From: Chitinophaga sp. MM2321
GTDB taxonomy: Bacteria; Bacteroidota; Bacteroidia; Chitinophagales; Chitinophagaceae
Length of the DNA: 64,000 bases
Direction of reading: 5' to 3'
NCBI RefSeq assembly: GCF_964033635.1
Contig: NZ_OZ035533.1
Location: 5,270,001 to 5,334,000, forward strand
Shown one piece after another: positions 16,618-25,407 of the stretch. The position numbers were made by a program, and so were the translations under genes. The number at the start of each line of letters is the position of its first letter. Positions within the stretch are counted from its first letter, which is position 1. The notes under the pieces were generated by a model. That model was given only the letters and a program-made list of their open reading frames with translations, did not search any database and had not been told where the DNA came from.

Positions 16618-17499
16618 TTGTCCATAATAGCCTACTTCCTGTTACTACCTGTGATTTATGCAGTGTCATTACTGCCTTTCCGGGTATTATACTTCCTGAG
16701 TGATCTGGTATATGTATTGCTATACTATGTGATGGGCTACCGCAAAAATGTGGTATTGCAGAATCTCCGTAATTCCTTTCCTGACAAAAATGAAGCCGAG
16801 ATAAAACGTATCTGCAAGGATTTTTATCACTATCTCTGTGATCTTTTCCTGGAAACATTTAAAACGCTCACGATCAGTAAAGATGCGATGATAAAACATT
16901 GCCGTTTTACGGATGATACGCTGGCACTATTCAACAAGCTGGCAGACGATAAAAAAAGTGTGGTATTGGTGATGGGGCACAAAGGAAACTGGGAATGGGC
17001 CGGCAATACCTTTAGTATTTTATGCAAACAGCAACTGTACGTGATCTATCACCCACTGGCCAATAAACATTTCAATGGCCTGATGTATCGCATGCGCACC
17101 CGCTTTGGTACCAAACTGATAGCCATGCAGGATACTTTCCGCGACATGGTACAGAACCGGGACGAAGTAAATGCCACTGCTTTCATCGCCGACCAGGCGC
17201 CACAGCCCAAAACTGCGCAATGGCTTACCTTTTTAAACCAGGACACCCCTGTTTTCAAAGGCACGGAAAAGATTGCACAAAAAATGAATTATCCCGTGGT
17301 GTATGTAACCGTACAACGCGAAAAAAGAGGATATTATACCGTAGTGGCAAAGCTGCTGACCGCTACCCCCGCTGATGAAAAAGACGGGGATATAACGGCA
17401 GCGCACACACGAAAACTGGAAGAGGATATTGTAGCGCAACCTGCAACATGGTTGTGGTCACATAAAAGATGGAAACACAGGCGTACAAACCTGATTTAA
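16618..17499 (+). CDS. LpxL/HtrB-type lipid A acyltransferase family protein
   Basis: The protein has an N-terminal membrane segment, the YRKNVVLQNLRNSFPDK motif and VLVMGHKGNWEWAG, in which the catalytic HxxxxE/D dyad of LpxL-type acyltransferases would lie, then FIADQAPQP and a C-terminal PATWLWSHKRWKHR. These enzymes add the secondary acyl chain to lipid A or ornithine-type lipids at the inner membrane. The frame stays open upstream to 16219, but that would overlap the divergent amidase gene and match nothing. No ATG exists in frame near the conserved start. I therefore place the start at the TTG of 16618-16620, giving 293 residues, the normal length. The start is the uncertain part. Confidence 0.8.
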   Translation: MSIIAYFLLLPVIYAVSLLPFRVLYFLSDLVYVLLYYVMGYRKNVVLQNLRNSFPDKNEAEIKRICKDFYHYLCDLFLETFKTLTISKDAMIKHCRFTDDTLALFNKLADDKKSVVLVMGHKGNWEWAGNTFSILCKQQLYVIYHPLANKHFNGLMYRMRTRFGTKLIAMQDTFRDMVQNRDEVNATAFIADQAPQPKTAQWLTFLNQDTPVFKGTEKIAQKMNYPVVYVTVQREKRGYYTVVAKLLTATPADEKDGDITAAHTRKLEEDIVAQPATWLWSHKRWKHRRTNLI

Positions 17500-17544
17500 T
17501 AAAGCTTAATCAACAAAACAATTTTTCGATCAGAAGTTACGAAT

Positions 17545-18576
17545 ATGCGGGAAGGTAAAGAGTTAATATTGGCCACCAGGCCATATGCAAGTGAGAAGAG
17601 AGCTAAAAGCTGGCTGTATACGCTATCAACATTATGTTTTTTAGTGCTATCACTGTCGGGCACCCTCGTATTACCCTATCTGGCGCTCAGGATCATCTGC
17701 AGCATTCTTTCAGGGTTACTGATCGTACGGATGTTTGTCATCTATCATGATCATCAGCATCATGCCATCCTGCATAAATCATGGCTCGCAGATGCTATCA
17801 TGAATATTTTCGGGGTCTATATACTGGCCCCTACCAGTATCTGGAAGCGTTCACACGATCATCATCATAAACATAACTCCAAACTTTTCAGTGCCAGCAT
17901 CGGTTCTTATCCGATTGTTACCCGCAGGAAATTTGAAACGATGACGGCGGGTGAAAAACGCAGCTATCTCTTTTCCCGGCATCCGGTTACCGTGGCTGCC
18001 GGCTACTTGTCTATGTTCATGCTGGGGATGTCCCTTCATTCCTTTGTAAGCAGTCCGCGCAAGCACAAAGACTCCCTGCTGGCACTCCTGATACATATAG
18101 GAGGCAGCGTGGCTATCTGGTACTTCCTGGGCTGGCAAAGCTGGTTGTTATTTGTGGCGGTTCCTTTTACCATCGCCTGTGGTATCGGCGCTTACCTGTT
18201 TTATGCGCAGCATAATTTTCCGGGTGTAACTTTTAATGACAATAAGGAATGGTGTTATGACAAAGCCGCGATGCATAGTTCCAGCTACCTGGTGATGCAT
18301 CCTGTTATGGCCTGGTTCACTGCTAACATCGGGTATCATCATATCCATCACCTGAATGCGCGCATTCCTTTTTATCGTTTGCCGGAAGTGATGCAGGGCA
18401 TCCCCGAGCTGCAAACAGCCAAAACAACGACTTTCCGCTTACGTGATATCCGCGCCTGTTTCCGCCTGAAAGTATGGGACCCCGAGCTGAATAAAATGAT
18501 CAGTCTCCGTGAAGCCAATGCTATCAGGAAGGCTTCCCGGATGGCAACACCTGATCCTGTAGTATATCACGGATAA
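17545..18576 (+). CDS. Membrane fatty-acid desaturase family protein
   Basis: The 343-residue membrane protein has the three histidine boxes of fatty-acid desaturases: HDHQHH at 68-73, HDHHHKH at 104-110 and HHIHH at 265-269. These bind the di-iron centre. Hydrophobic segments flank them at about 26-65, 150-165 and 185-225. It probably introduces a double bond into a membrane acyl chain, or hydroxylates it, using O2. It follows the LpxL-type gene by 45 bp in the same direction, so a lipid-modification operon is likely. The last 53 bases overlap the 3' end of the convergent DJ-1/PfpI gene. Confidence 0.88.
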   Translation: MREGKELILATRPYASEKRAKSWLYTLSTLCFLVLSLSGTLVLPYLALRIICSILSGLLIVRMFVIYHDHQHHAILHKSWLADAIMNIFGVYILAPTSIWKRSHDHHHKHNSKLFSASIGSYPIVTRRKFETMTAGEKRSYLFSRHPVTVAAGYLSMFMLGMSLHSFVSSPRKHKDSLLALLIHIGGSVAIWYFLGWQSWLLFVAVPFTIACGIGAYLFYAQHNFPGVTFNDNKEWCYDKAAMHSSSYLVMHPVMAWFTANIGYHHIHHLNARIPFYRLPEVMQGIPELQTAKTTTFRLRDIRACFRLKVWDPELNKMISLREANAIRKASRMATPDPVVYHG

Positions 18577-19228
18577 TTTTTTTCCTTGTTTCCAGCATAT
18601 GTCGTGTCATCTCCCGGGCTGATTGCAGCACCGGTATACCGGCTGTATGGGGAGATCCTGCCCGGAATGGTGGCGCCGGATTATATTCCAGCTGCAACTG
18701 AATTATTTTAGCCATTTCTTCTCCACCTATCAATGCTGTTAACACCAGTCCGAAATCGATGCCGGCAGTTACGCCGCCACCGGTGATCCGGTTACGGTCC
18801 CTTACTACGCGCGCTTCCGCTGTATCCACGCCAAACATCTGCAGCAGCTCCAGCGAGCGCCAATGCGTAGTAGCTTTATAGCCGTGTAGCAGCCCGGCTG
18901 CCGCCAGCACCAGTGACCCGGTACAAACAGATGTAATATATTTTGCCTGAACCGCCTGCCGGCGGAGAAAAGATAACACGGTGTCATTGGTCAGCAAAGC
19001 ATTGATGCCCCGGCCACCTGGTACAAAGATGATATCCAGCTGGGGGCAATCAGCCAGGGCTAAATTGGGTTGCAGCATCAATCCGCCTTCTGCTTTCAGC
19101 GGGGCTATACTTTCCCCGATAATGATCACTTCAAAGCAGGCGGCCCTTATAAACAGTTCATAGGGGCCTGTAAAATCGAGGATGGTCACGTCCGGAAAGA
19201 GGAGCATGCCTATTTTGAGTTGCTGCAT
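18524..19228 (-). CDS. DJ-1/PfpI family protein, isonitrile-hydratase-like
   Basis: The 234-residue protein has the DJ-1/PfpI fold: MLLFPDVTILDFTGPYE at the N-terminus and the nucleophile elbow SVCTGSLVLAAAGLL with Cys102. Asp18, Cys102 and Thr103 match the Asp/Cys/Thr set described for Pseudomonas isonitrile hydratase (InhA), so hydration of an isonitrile to an N-formamide is a reasonable guess. The family also contains AraC-fused regulators; there is no DNA-binding domain here. The C-terminal 40 residues are charged and extend past the core. Its 3' end overlaps the convergent desaturase gene by 53 bp. Confidence 0.85.
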   Translation of the reverse strand: MQQLKIGMLLFPDVTILDFTGPYELFIRAACFEVIIIGESIAPLKAEGGLMLQPNLALADCPQLDIIFVPGGRGINALLTNDTVLSFLRRQAVQAKYITSVCTGSLVLAAAGLLHGYKATTHWRSLELLQMFGVDTAEARVVRDRNRITGGGVTAGIDFGLVLTALIGGEEMAKIIQLQLEYNPAPPFRAGSPHTAGIPVLQSAREMTRHMLETRKKIIRDILQDQVLPSGKPS

Positions 19229-19279
19229 ATAACGGAACTTTAAATGCGGTACAATAATAAATTTTCTGCCTGCACTACC

Positions 19280-20176
19280 CTACAGGTGCTGTTCGTACTT
19301 ATTTATGGGAAGTGCCGCCTGTAACTGCTGCAAATCTGCGGCGGTCAGCGCAGGCGCCTGCACCGCTCCGATGGCGTCTTCCAGTTGTTGCATGGTACGC
19401 ATCCCCACTACGGCTGTAGTAACGGCCGGTTGCTGCAATACAAAGCGGAGTGCTGTTTGCGCAGCATCTCTACCGGTTACGGATAAACGTTGTACGGCTG
19501 CTGCGGCTGTCGCCACTTCTTCGGGGTTGTAATTGAGATACGCCACTGGGGGCTTACTCACCAGCAACCCCTTTGCTACCGGCCCTCTTGCCAATACACC
19601 GATACCGTTTTCGGCCAACAGGGAGAAACAGGTTTCTTCCGGTCGACGGTCCAGCAGGCTGTATTGCATCATCACACTCACTATATTGGCGCGTTGCACA
19701 TATGTTCTGATAACATCCGGCCTGATGGAAGAAATACCGTAGTATCTTATTTTACCCTGTTGCTGCAAGGTTTCGAAGGCGGCAATGGTATCATCGATCG
19801 GATCATTGATAGTACCGCCATGCAACTGGTAGAGATCAATATAGTCTGTTTGCAGCCGCTGCAGGCTTTCTTCCACACTGGCCAGGATATATTTTTTAGT
19901 AGGGTTCCAATCCCACCCGCTGCCATCTTCCCGCCACTGGTTACCTACTTTCGTAGCGATGACCACATCCTGTCTTTTTCCTTTCAACGCTTTACCCACC
20001 GTTATTTCATTCTGTCCCTGGTTATAAAGATCGGCGGTATCAAAACAATTGATTCCTTTCTCAATGGCGTGGTGAATGAGCTGCGCGTTACCCGTATCAT
20101 CATTTCCAAGCGACATACAGCCAAAAGTAATTTCGCTTACACGCAGTGTTGATTTTCCGAGTAGTTGATATTGCAT
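19280..20176 (-). CDS. Aldo/keto reductase
   Basis: The 298-residue protein is an AKR TIM barrel with the catalytic tetrad Asp46, Tyr51 (FDTADLY), Lys76 (ATKVG) and His119 (YQLHGG), plus a C-terminal NADPH-binding region (AVVGMRTMQQLEDAI). The ATG at 20176 (MQYQLLGKSTL) is chosen because family members begin with this phrase; an in-frame ATG 20 codons upstream would add residues unlike the family. The substrate is unknown, and the enzyme is likely a cytoplasmic NADPH-dependent aldehyde or ketone reductase. It is the last gene before a noncoding stretch of about 1.3 kb. Confidence 0.9.
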   Translation of the reverse strand: MQYQLLGKSTLRVSEITFGCMSLGNDDTGNAQLIHHAIEKGINCFDTADLYNQGQNEITVGKALKGKRQDVVIATKVGNQWREDGSGWDWNPTKKYILASVEESLQRLQTDYIDLYQLHGGTINDPIDDTIAAFETLQQQGKIRYYGISSIRPDVIRTYVQRANIVSVMMQYSLLDRRPEETCFSLLAENGIGVLARGPVAKGLLVSKPPVAYLNYNPEEVATAAAAVQRLSVTGRDAAQTALRFVLQQPAVTTAVVGMRTMQQLEDAIGAVQAPALTAADLQQLQAALPINKYEQHL

Positions 20177-20321
20177 GATCAGGGAGGATTTAATAGTAAG
20201 CAGATAATGCTTCCGGCACACTTTTGCAGACAGCACCTGTCACGAAGATAGCGCCTATTCACGCACTTTTATATGCCGGGAGCAATAAAATTGTGTTGTA
20301 ACTCGCTGCAAGCATAAACAA

Positions 20322-20920
20322 GGGCTGCCTGGAAAAGCAGCCCGGAGATTCGCCAATTCGACAATTAACACCCTATTAGTATAGCTGACAGCCACCTGTT
20401 CCTGTAAGCGGACAGGCAACTGATAATGTTTAAATCACGGGCGGCCTGGAAAGGCCACCCGATTGGTTCAATAACAACATAAAACGCCTGTTCAATCTAT
20501 AATAATTTTAAAAGTGGGGTCTGTTTGGAAAAACAGTCCCGTTAGTTCGCCATGATTACACTTATGAAAAAAAATATGATGAGGACTGTGTTCGCAGTCT
20601 GTTTTTCTAAATAAAGGGGATTGCCTGAAAAGACGATCCCTGTTGTGAAAACCACGCAACCTTCAACACAACCTGGATCAACAACAGGTTTGTTGTAAGT
20701 ATTATGGCCGCTGTAGGTACTTATTCATTTATATATAATGGACCAACCTGCACGCCTGGTGCATGCCGGGATTTGTAATAGTGGGACCGTTTTTTAAGAC
20801 GGTCCCTGCCGGTACTTCCCAACTACCGGGCATTCCAATAATGTTTTAAAAAATGAGCCTGTTTGAGGTATTCGATGACGTCCTGGTTTATAATGGGGAC
20901 CACCTGGAAAGGCAGTCCCC
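20322..20920 (+). repeat. Array of seven related hairpins with conserved loop and variable stems
   Basis: Seven stem-loops lie in 600 bp without a gene: 20322-20343, 20439-20460, 20516-20540, 20582-20600, 20616-20640, 20783-20806 and 20895-20920. Most start GGG(G) and end CCC(C), with stem sequences that differ but still pair. Five share the loop core CTGGAAA or a close variant (TTGGAAA, CTGAAAA). After at least four hairpins a GTTC/TTCGCC element follows about 5 nt past the stem (TTCGCCA after the first and third, GTTCA after the second and seventh). The fourth is followed by GTTTTTCT, as in a terminator. Further stems lie at 20664-20696 and 20807-20832. Different stems with one loop suggest RNA structures kept by selection or a mobile hairpin element. 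Strand of action is unknown. Confidence 0.75.
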
Positions 20921-21467
20921 TGCACGTTCATCTTGATTGCCTATTCGGACTTCTTATATTTCCGGATAAATATTTGCTTGTATGATCCGGTTGGGCAGGA
21001 TCATCCGCGATAAATAAACAATGGCCGGCTGTTCTTTTCGTGCGATGCAGTTCTTTACGCTGCTGGTGTACGGTCATACACGTCACGCGGCCATGACCGG
21101 GAAACGATGTTCCAGCCAGCTAATTCAGCATAAAGAAGCAGAACAGGTGGTAATGATATTTACCCAGAAATGTACATGTTTGAAAATGTCGGTTAAAAAG
21201 AAAAGTTTGCATGTGGGTCGGTTTTTCATGATAAAAATTTCAAAACAATTAAATGATGCCTGGCATATAGCCGGCGGGGTTAAATATTGGTTGGTTGTAT
21301 ACGCATTGCTGCGTTACTTGATATACTATCCCGAGATTAACAAAATATGCTACGAAGCAAGCAACTGATCAACAGATATGGTATAAATACGCTAACAGTT
21401 ACAATGTTATAATGCAAAGATAATTATCAAACTGAGGTAAAAATCAGCTTATAAGCCTAAAACTCCA

Positions 21468-21587
21468 ATGAATGAGAATGAACAGATCAAGGGCCGGTTG
21501 AACAAAATGAATAGGAGGATTTTTAAAAAATGCGGCATAACAAAAGACAGACAAATGGGAATGTTAAAATACCACATTACGGACTGA
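21468..21587 (+). CDS. Possible small ORF (39 aa)
   Basis: An ATG at 21468 opens 39 codons of a charged, basic peptide (from MNENEQIKGRLNKMNRRIF) ending at TGA 21587. A second, overlapping frame of 25 codons begins at an ATG after TAGGAGGATTTTTAAAAA, which carries a Shine-Dalgarno-like GGAGG, rare in this window. No family is recognised and neither may be real. The rest of 20921-21650 shows no convincing gene. Confidence 0.2.
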   Translation: MNENEQIKGRLNKMNRRIFKKCGITKDRQMGMLKYHITD

Positions 21588-21650
21588 CAGTGGCACAGGC
21601 GGGTTAAACTTCAGACTCCCATCCCTGTCTAATAACTATATTTAAAAACA

Positions 21651-22463
21651 ATGAAAAACAGAACTTACATGCTGTTTGTGTTGATTGGGCTATTATGCAC
21701 AACTACAGCGAAAAGCACATACGCACAGCGTGGTCATGGTGGTGGCGGAGGTGGCGGAAGCCGGGTACATATGTCAGCGCCACATTTTTCTGCTCCACGC
21801 AGTGTAAGCCGGGGATTTTCTTCGCCACACACACCAGCAGTGATGAACAGGGGCTATTATAGCCATAGCTACCGGCCTCCTGTTTACCATAGTGGTGGCT
21901 ATTACAGACGCCCCTGGTACAGACCGGGATACAGACACTTCTATGGATATAACCCATTCTTTCCTCCTTTAGGATTCTATGTATCAACGCTGCCTTACGG
22001 ATATTTTACACTTGGCGCCGCCTTCGGCCCAATGTATTATTACGGCGGAACCTACTATGAATCTGATAACGACAACGGATACAAAGTAGTAGAACCTCCA
22101 ATGGATGCCGCAGTTCCGGACTTACCGGATGGTGCGCAGGAAATCCAGGTGAATGGTAACACCTACTATGAAGTAAATGGTACCTACTACCAGGAAATAA
22201 TGACCGACAATGGTAGACGTTTTAAAGTAGTAGGCGAAAATGGAAAGATCGGGAATACAGTAGTAGCGCCGCAAGACAATAACGACAGCAACGCCAATGC
22301 ACCCGCTGAAAATATTATTTCAGCACTGCCTGATGGCTGTCGCACAGTGAACATTAATGGACAACAGTATTATCTGTCACCTGATGGTATGTACTACCAG
22401 GAAGTAAAAACAAATAATACAACCGGATATAAAATTGTTGGTAAGATGAATGCCGATAATTAG
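21651..22463 (+). CDS. Secreted glycine/tyrosine-rich protein, DUF6515-like
   Basis: The 270-residue protein has a signal peptide (cleavage near STYAQ, about residue 25), a Gly/His/Tyr/Pro-rich region (about 27-120), a short hydrophobic LGFYVSTLPYGYFTLGAAFGP stretch, and two tandem repeats of about 38 residues. The first repeat starts LPDGAQEIQVNGNTYYEVNG (about 157) and the second LPDGCRTVNINGQQYYLSPD (about 229). This resembles DUF6515 proteins of Bacteroidota, whose function is unknown. It probably sits in the periplasm or outer membrane. A good terminator follows at 22487-22521. Confidence 0.75.
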   Translation: MKNRTYMLFVLIGLLCTTTAKSTYAQRGHGGGGGGGSRVHMSAPHFSAPRSVSRGFSSPHTPAVMNRGYYSHSYRPPVYHSGGYYRRPWYRPGYRHFYGYNPFFPPLGFYVSTLPYGYFTLGAAFGPMYYYGGTYYESDNDNGYKVVEPPMDAAVPDLPDGAQEIQVNGNTYYEVNGTYYQEIMTDNGRRFKVVGENGKIGNTVVAPQDNNDSNANAPAENIISALPDGCRTVNINGQQYYLSPDGMYYQEVKTNNTTGYKIVGKMNADN

Positions 22464-22486
22464 CCATGGTTGGTACCCATTTTCCC

Positions 22487-22521
22487 GGCGAAGGAAGGAG
22501 ATAGTATTTCCTTCCTTCGCC
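22487..22521 (+). terminator. Intrinsic terminator after the DUF6515-like gene
   Basis: GGCGAAGGAAGGA and TCCTTCCTTCGCC form a perfect 13-bp stem around 9 nt, followed on the plus strand by ATTTTTATT. It lies between convergent genes and may also serve the minus-strand TPM gene, though no T-run follows on that side. Confidence 0.85.
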
Positions 22522-22528
22522 ATTTTTA

Positions 22529-24139
22529 TTACCAGCTGCTGCTGGCGCCTCCACCTCCCGAAGAACCACCGCCCCAGCTGGAACTGGACGATGAGGACGA
22601 AGAGGAAGAGGACGATGAGGAGGAAGACGATGAAGACTCCCTGATCCGTGGAATTTCAAACCGGTAATCATGCGAAAATGCGCAGGCAGCACAGCGATAT
22701 GATTTTATGCCCCAGCCCTCCGAACGGGTAGTAGCCCTTTTCTGCGTCTTCGTTTTTTTACATTCAAATGTTTTATGGACACAGGAAGGGCATTCGGAAA
22801 CCGTTGATCTTATATTCGTATAATCCAGTGTCAGCTGGTAATCGCAGGGATCACATCTCCATACATCATAATCTACTGATACCAGTTTCTCTTCTATAAC
22901 CTGCGCTTTATCCAGGTAATGATCGTCGCTTACTTCATCCAGTTTATGCATGGGGTTCAGACACTGCGGACAATCATACACGTTATCCCGCAAACTATTC
23001 AGCCGGGATTTCATAGTACGCAGATAGATAAACAGAAAAGGTAACGGGAAGATATAACCCGCCGGCAACAGCCGTTTATATACCGGCTCCAGTCGCAACC
23101 ATTTCCCGTGCCTGTCTGCATCGCGCAGTGCAATACCGGCACGCAGCGCCATAATCAGCACAGCAACATGCATAAAAACCGTCCATACCAGGTAATAGAT
23201 CAGTAAGGTCAGAAAGAATCCTGCATCGCTTCTTTTCTCAAATATCAGATAGGATATGATGATACCAGCCGTTAAATGAATCAGCAGCAACCCAAACCAC
23301 CGGGGCCTCAGAAATTCATTGGGCAATACACCAGTGATGACCGGCATTTCATCTTCCCCAATCTTTATCTTTTTTAATTTTTTACCAAAAAATGCCCCCA
23401 TCATAATGGCGGAAATAACCACCGCAGCGATCAATGCAAAAAAAGAGAAATCACCGGGTCCCCGCGCGCCACTGTAACCGGCATCATCAGCCGGTGTGGT
23501 AGGCGTGCTTGCGAAAGCGGAAGGCGCCATTTCCACAATTGGCGGCTCGTTGTCGGCTACAACCGAATCAGCAGACGCCATCAGTGAATGATCCAGTACC
23601 ATCTGCTCCGGAATATCCACTGCATCATAGGCATAATTGCCGCTGTTCATCAGAGATGAAACGGAATGGATACCATCTATGAAAGCCTGGTCAAACGAAC
23701 CTTCCTTGATCCGTGGGATCATATACTCCTGCTGGATCCGGAAGCATAAAATATCCGGCATATCGGCTTCCAGTCCCCGCCCGGTTTCAAATACCAGCTT
23801 GTGGTCATCTTCCACCAGGAGGATCAGTAAGCCGTTGTTGGTGTCACTGTTCCCTATTTTCCAGTAGTTAAACAACTTATGTGCGTACTCTTTGGAGTCA
23901 TAGCCGCCAATACTGTGCAGCAGTACAACGGCCACCTGGGCCTTCTGCGCATGGTCCAGTTCAGACAGCTGGCTATTCAGTAAATTCACGGTCGCATCTG
24001 AAATAATATGATCGGGATTGCTCACATATCCCCCACCGGATTGTTTGGGGTCAGGCACATTGGCCACATCAAATTTTCCTTTCTTATCATTACATGACAG
24101 GAGTAATGATACCAGCAGCGTTAACAAAACAAATCTCAT
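22529..24139 (-). CDS. TPM-domain lipoprotein with zinc-ribbon cysteines and polyserine tail
   Basis: The 536-residue protein has a lipoprotein signal (SLLLSCND, Cys16) and a TPM domain (about 36-175, YVSNPDHIISDA, GLLILLVEDDHKLVFETGRGLE). A hydrophobic segment lies near 230 and two or three more at about 285-375. A cysteine-rich part follows with CxxC pairs (DCPQC, RCDPC, ECPSC, RCAAC), then about 24 consecutive serines and a Trp/Gly/Ser tail. TPM proteins of the YgcG type are envelope proteins; some members have phosphatase activity or act in photosystem II repair. The membrane plus zinc-ribbon arrangement is known in related Bacteroidota proteins, but their job is not. The serine tract uses many different Ser codons, which argues for protein-level selection. 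Confidence 0.8.
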   Translation of the reverse strand: MRFVLLTLLVSLLLSCNDKKGKFDVANVPDPKQSGGGYVSNPDHIISDATVNLLNSQLSELDHAQKAQVAVVLLHSIGGYDSKEYAHKLFNYWKIGNSDTNNGLLILLVEDDHKLVFETGRGLEADMPDILCFRIQQEYMIPRIKEGSFDQAFIDGIHSVSSLMNSGNYAYDAVDIPEQMVLDHSLMASADSVVADNEPPIVEMAPSAFASTPTTPADDAGYSGARGPGDFSFFALIAAVVISAIMMGAFFGKKLKKIKIGEDEMPVITGVLPNEFLRPRWFGLLLIHLTAGIIISYLIFEKRSDAGFFLTLLIYYLVWTVFMHVAVLIMALRAGIALRDADRHGKWLRLEPVYKRLLPAGYIFPLPFLFIYLRTMKSRLNSLRDNVYDCPQCLNPMHKLDEVSDDHYLDKAQVIEEKLVSVDYDVWRCDPCDYQLTLDYTNIRSTVSECPSCVHKTFECKKTKTQKRATTRSEGWGIKSYRCAACAFSHDYRFEIPRIRESSSSSSSSSSSSSSSSSSSSWGGGSSGGGGASSSW

Positions 24140-24301
24140 AGTTATGGTTGACTCTTTATTCCGGGGCTAAAAATACTATATTTTAGTTTTCATACGTTTT
24201 AGATATTGCTGCTGTTATTAGCAGGATTTTTGCCCGCAATGATAAATATTACATAAATTAGTGATTCTCAAAGTACTTACACCATCATCAATACAGCGCA
24301 C

Positions 24302-25372
24302 ATGAAAAGGTTTTTTGCATTGGTTGCCTTTATCTTCCCGCTGGTACTGAGCGCACAGACAAAGCTCGCACAGCCCGTTTCGGACGATTTTTCGGCAAGA
24401 GTAGCGTATCATTACCAACTCAGAAATGATTCTATCACCGGATACATCGCTGAACAGATGACGCGCAGCGGCGCCGCCGGCCTGGATATAGACTCAACCA
24501 TCTTTGATCTCAAAAAAGATCCGGTGGCCCTGGATGCGGCATTGAAATACCTTTACCAGTACAGTGACTGCAACCGGCAACGGTTTATCGGCAACCTGCG
24601 TGCTATGAACCTGCAATCCGGCAGTGTATTTCCGCTGGCTACCTATACCGCCAATAAATATAAAAGCGAGGTAAAAGCATTGCTGGAAGATAAAGCCGAC
24701 TTTCTGAAAACATATACCGGTCCGGTTACCGGCAAGGGAGCTCCCGCAAGCGTAGCTGCAGTACCCGCGGCAACTGCCGGCAACACCACTGCCCCTACCG
24801 GTGATCAACCCGCCGCCTCACCTGCCGCCACTACCCCGGCAGCAACCACGGTAACGGATACACGGAACTGGGAAGTAAGACCGCTGTTCCAGGTTCGTAC
24901 ACCGGAACAACTGGTGGAAATGTTCGGAAAAGACAATGTTACCCAGCGCGATGCGACCGACCTCGCAGGCGACAAGGAAGGAGAAGCCTATGCCATCTAT
25001 CCCGAAACAGACGATGAACTGGAAGTGCAGTTCGACGGCGAAAACGGTAATATCCTCACCTTTTCCCACTATCCATCCAAGTGGAAATCACCCTACGGCA
25101 TTAAAGCCGGCGACCCGCTGGATAAGCTCATTAAAGTAAACGGCCGGCCTTTCCGGCTCAATGCCTTTGAATGGACTAATGGCGGCATCGTAACCGACTG
25201 GCAGGGCGGCGCCCTGGAAGGAAAAGGTGTAACCATTATGCTGAAAGCCAATAATACCGGCGATCCCAAACAATATGACCAGGTTACAGGCGATAAAAAG
25301 ATCAGGTCTGACCTCCCCGTATTGAAAAAACTGGACGTGGTGATACAGTCCGTAGCGTTTAAGGGTAATTAA
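24302..25372 (+). CDS. Secreted protein of unknown function with Ala/Thr/Pro linker
   Basis: The 356-residue protein has a signal peptide ending near VLSAQ (residue 19). A helical N-terminal region (about 25-140) is followed by a low-complexity Ala/Pro/Thr linker (about 145-185) and a C-terminal domain (about 190-356). That domain includes LVEMFGKDNVTQRDA and PYGIKAGDPLDKLIKVNGRPF. The last phrase resembles the start of BamE/SmpA-like or periplasmic ligand-binding folds, but I cannot name a family. It probably faces the periplasm. The VOC gene follows by 35 bp in the same direction. Confidence 0.7.
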   Translation: MKRFFALVAFIFPLVLSAQTKLAQPVSDDFSARVAYHYQLRNDSITGYIAEQMTRSGAAGLDIDSTIFDLKKDPVALDAALKYLYQYSDCNRQRFIGNLRAMNLQSGSVFPLATYTANKYKSEVKALLEDKADFLKTYTGPVTGKGAPASVAAVPAATAGNTTAPTGDQPAASPAATTPAATTVTDTRNWEVRPLFQVRTPEQLVEMFGKDNVTQRDATDLAGDKEGEAYAIYPETDDELEVQFDGENGNILTFSHYPSKWKSPYGIKAGDPLDKLIKVNGRPFRLNAFEWTNGGIVTDWQGGALEGKGVTIMLKANNTGDPKQYDQVTGDKKIRSDLPVLKKLDVVIQSVAFKGN

Positions 25373-25407
25373 CTTCCTTAAAAAGATATGAATTACTATA
25401 TTGTTGT

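Noticed and set aside
19490-20152. A 220-residue plus-strand frame overlapping the aldo/keto reductase.
   Set aside because: It is antisense to a clear AKR with its full catalytic tetrad and has no family of its own.
20322-20920. The hairpin array read as a CRISPR array.
   Set aside because: The repeated units are hairpins with variable stems and uneven spacing, there are no identical direct repeats and no cas gene is nearby.
21021-21368. A 115-residue plus-strand frame in the gap after the hairpin array.
   Set aside because: The first half is low in ordinary protein character and no family, promoter or ribosome-binding site supports it; the C-terminal part looks slightly better but not enough to call a gene.
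22450-22667. Acidic plus-strand frames made of Asp and Glu over the polyserine tract.
   Set aside because: They are the complement of the serine tail in the TPM gene, whose mixed Ser codons support the minus-strand frame.
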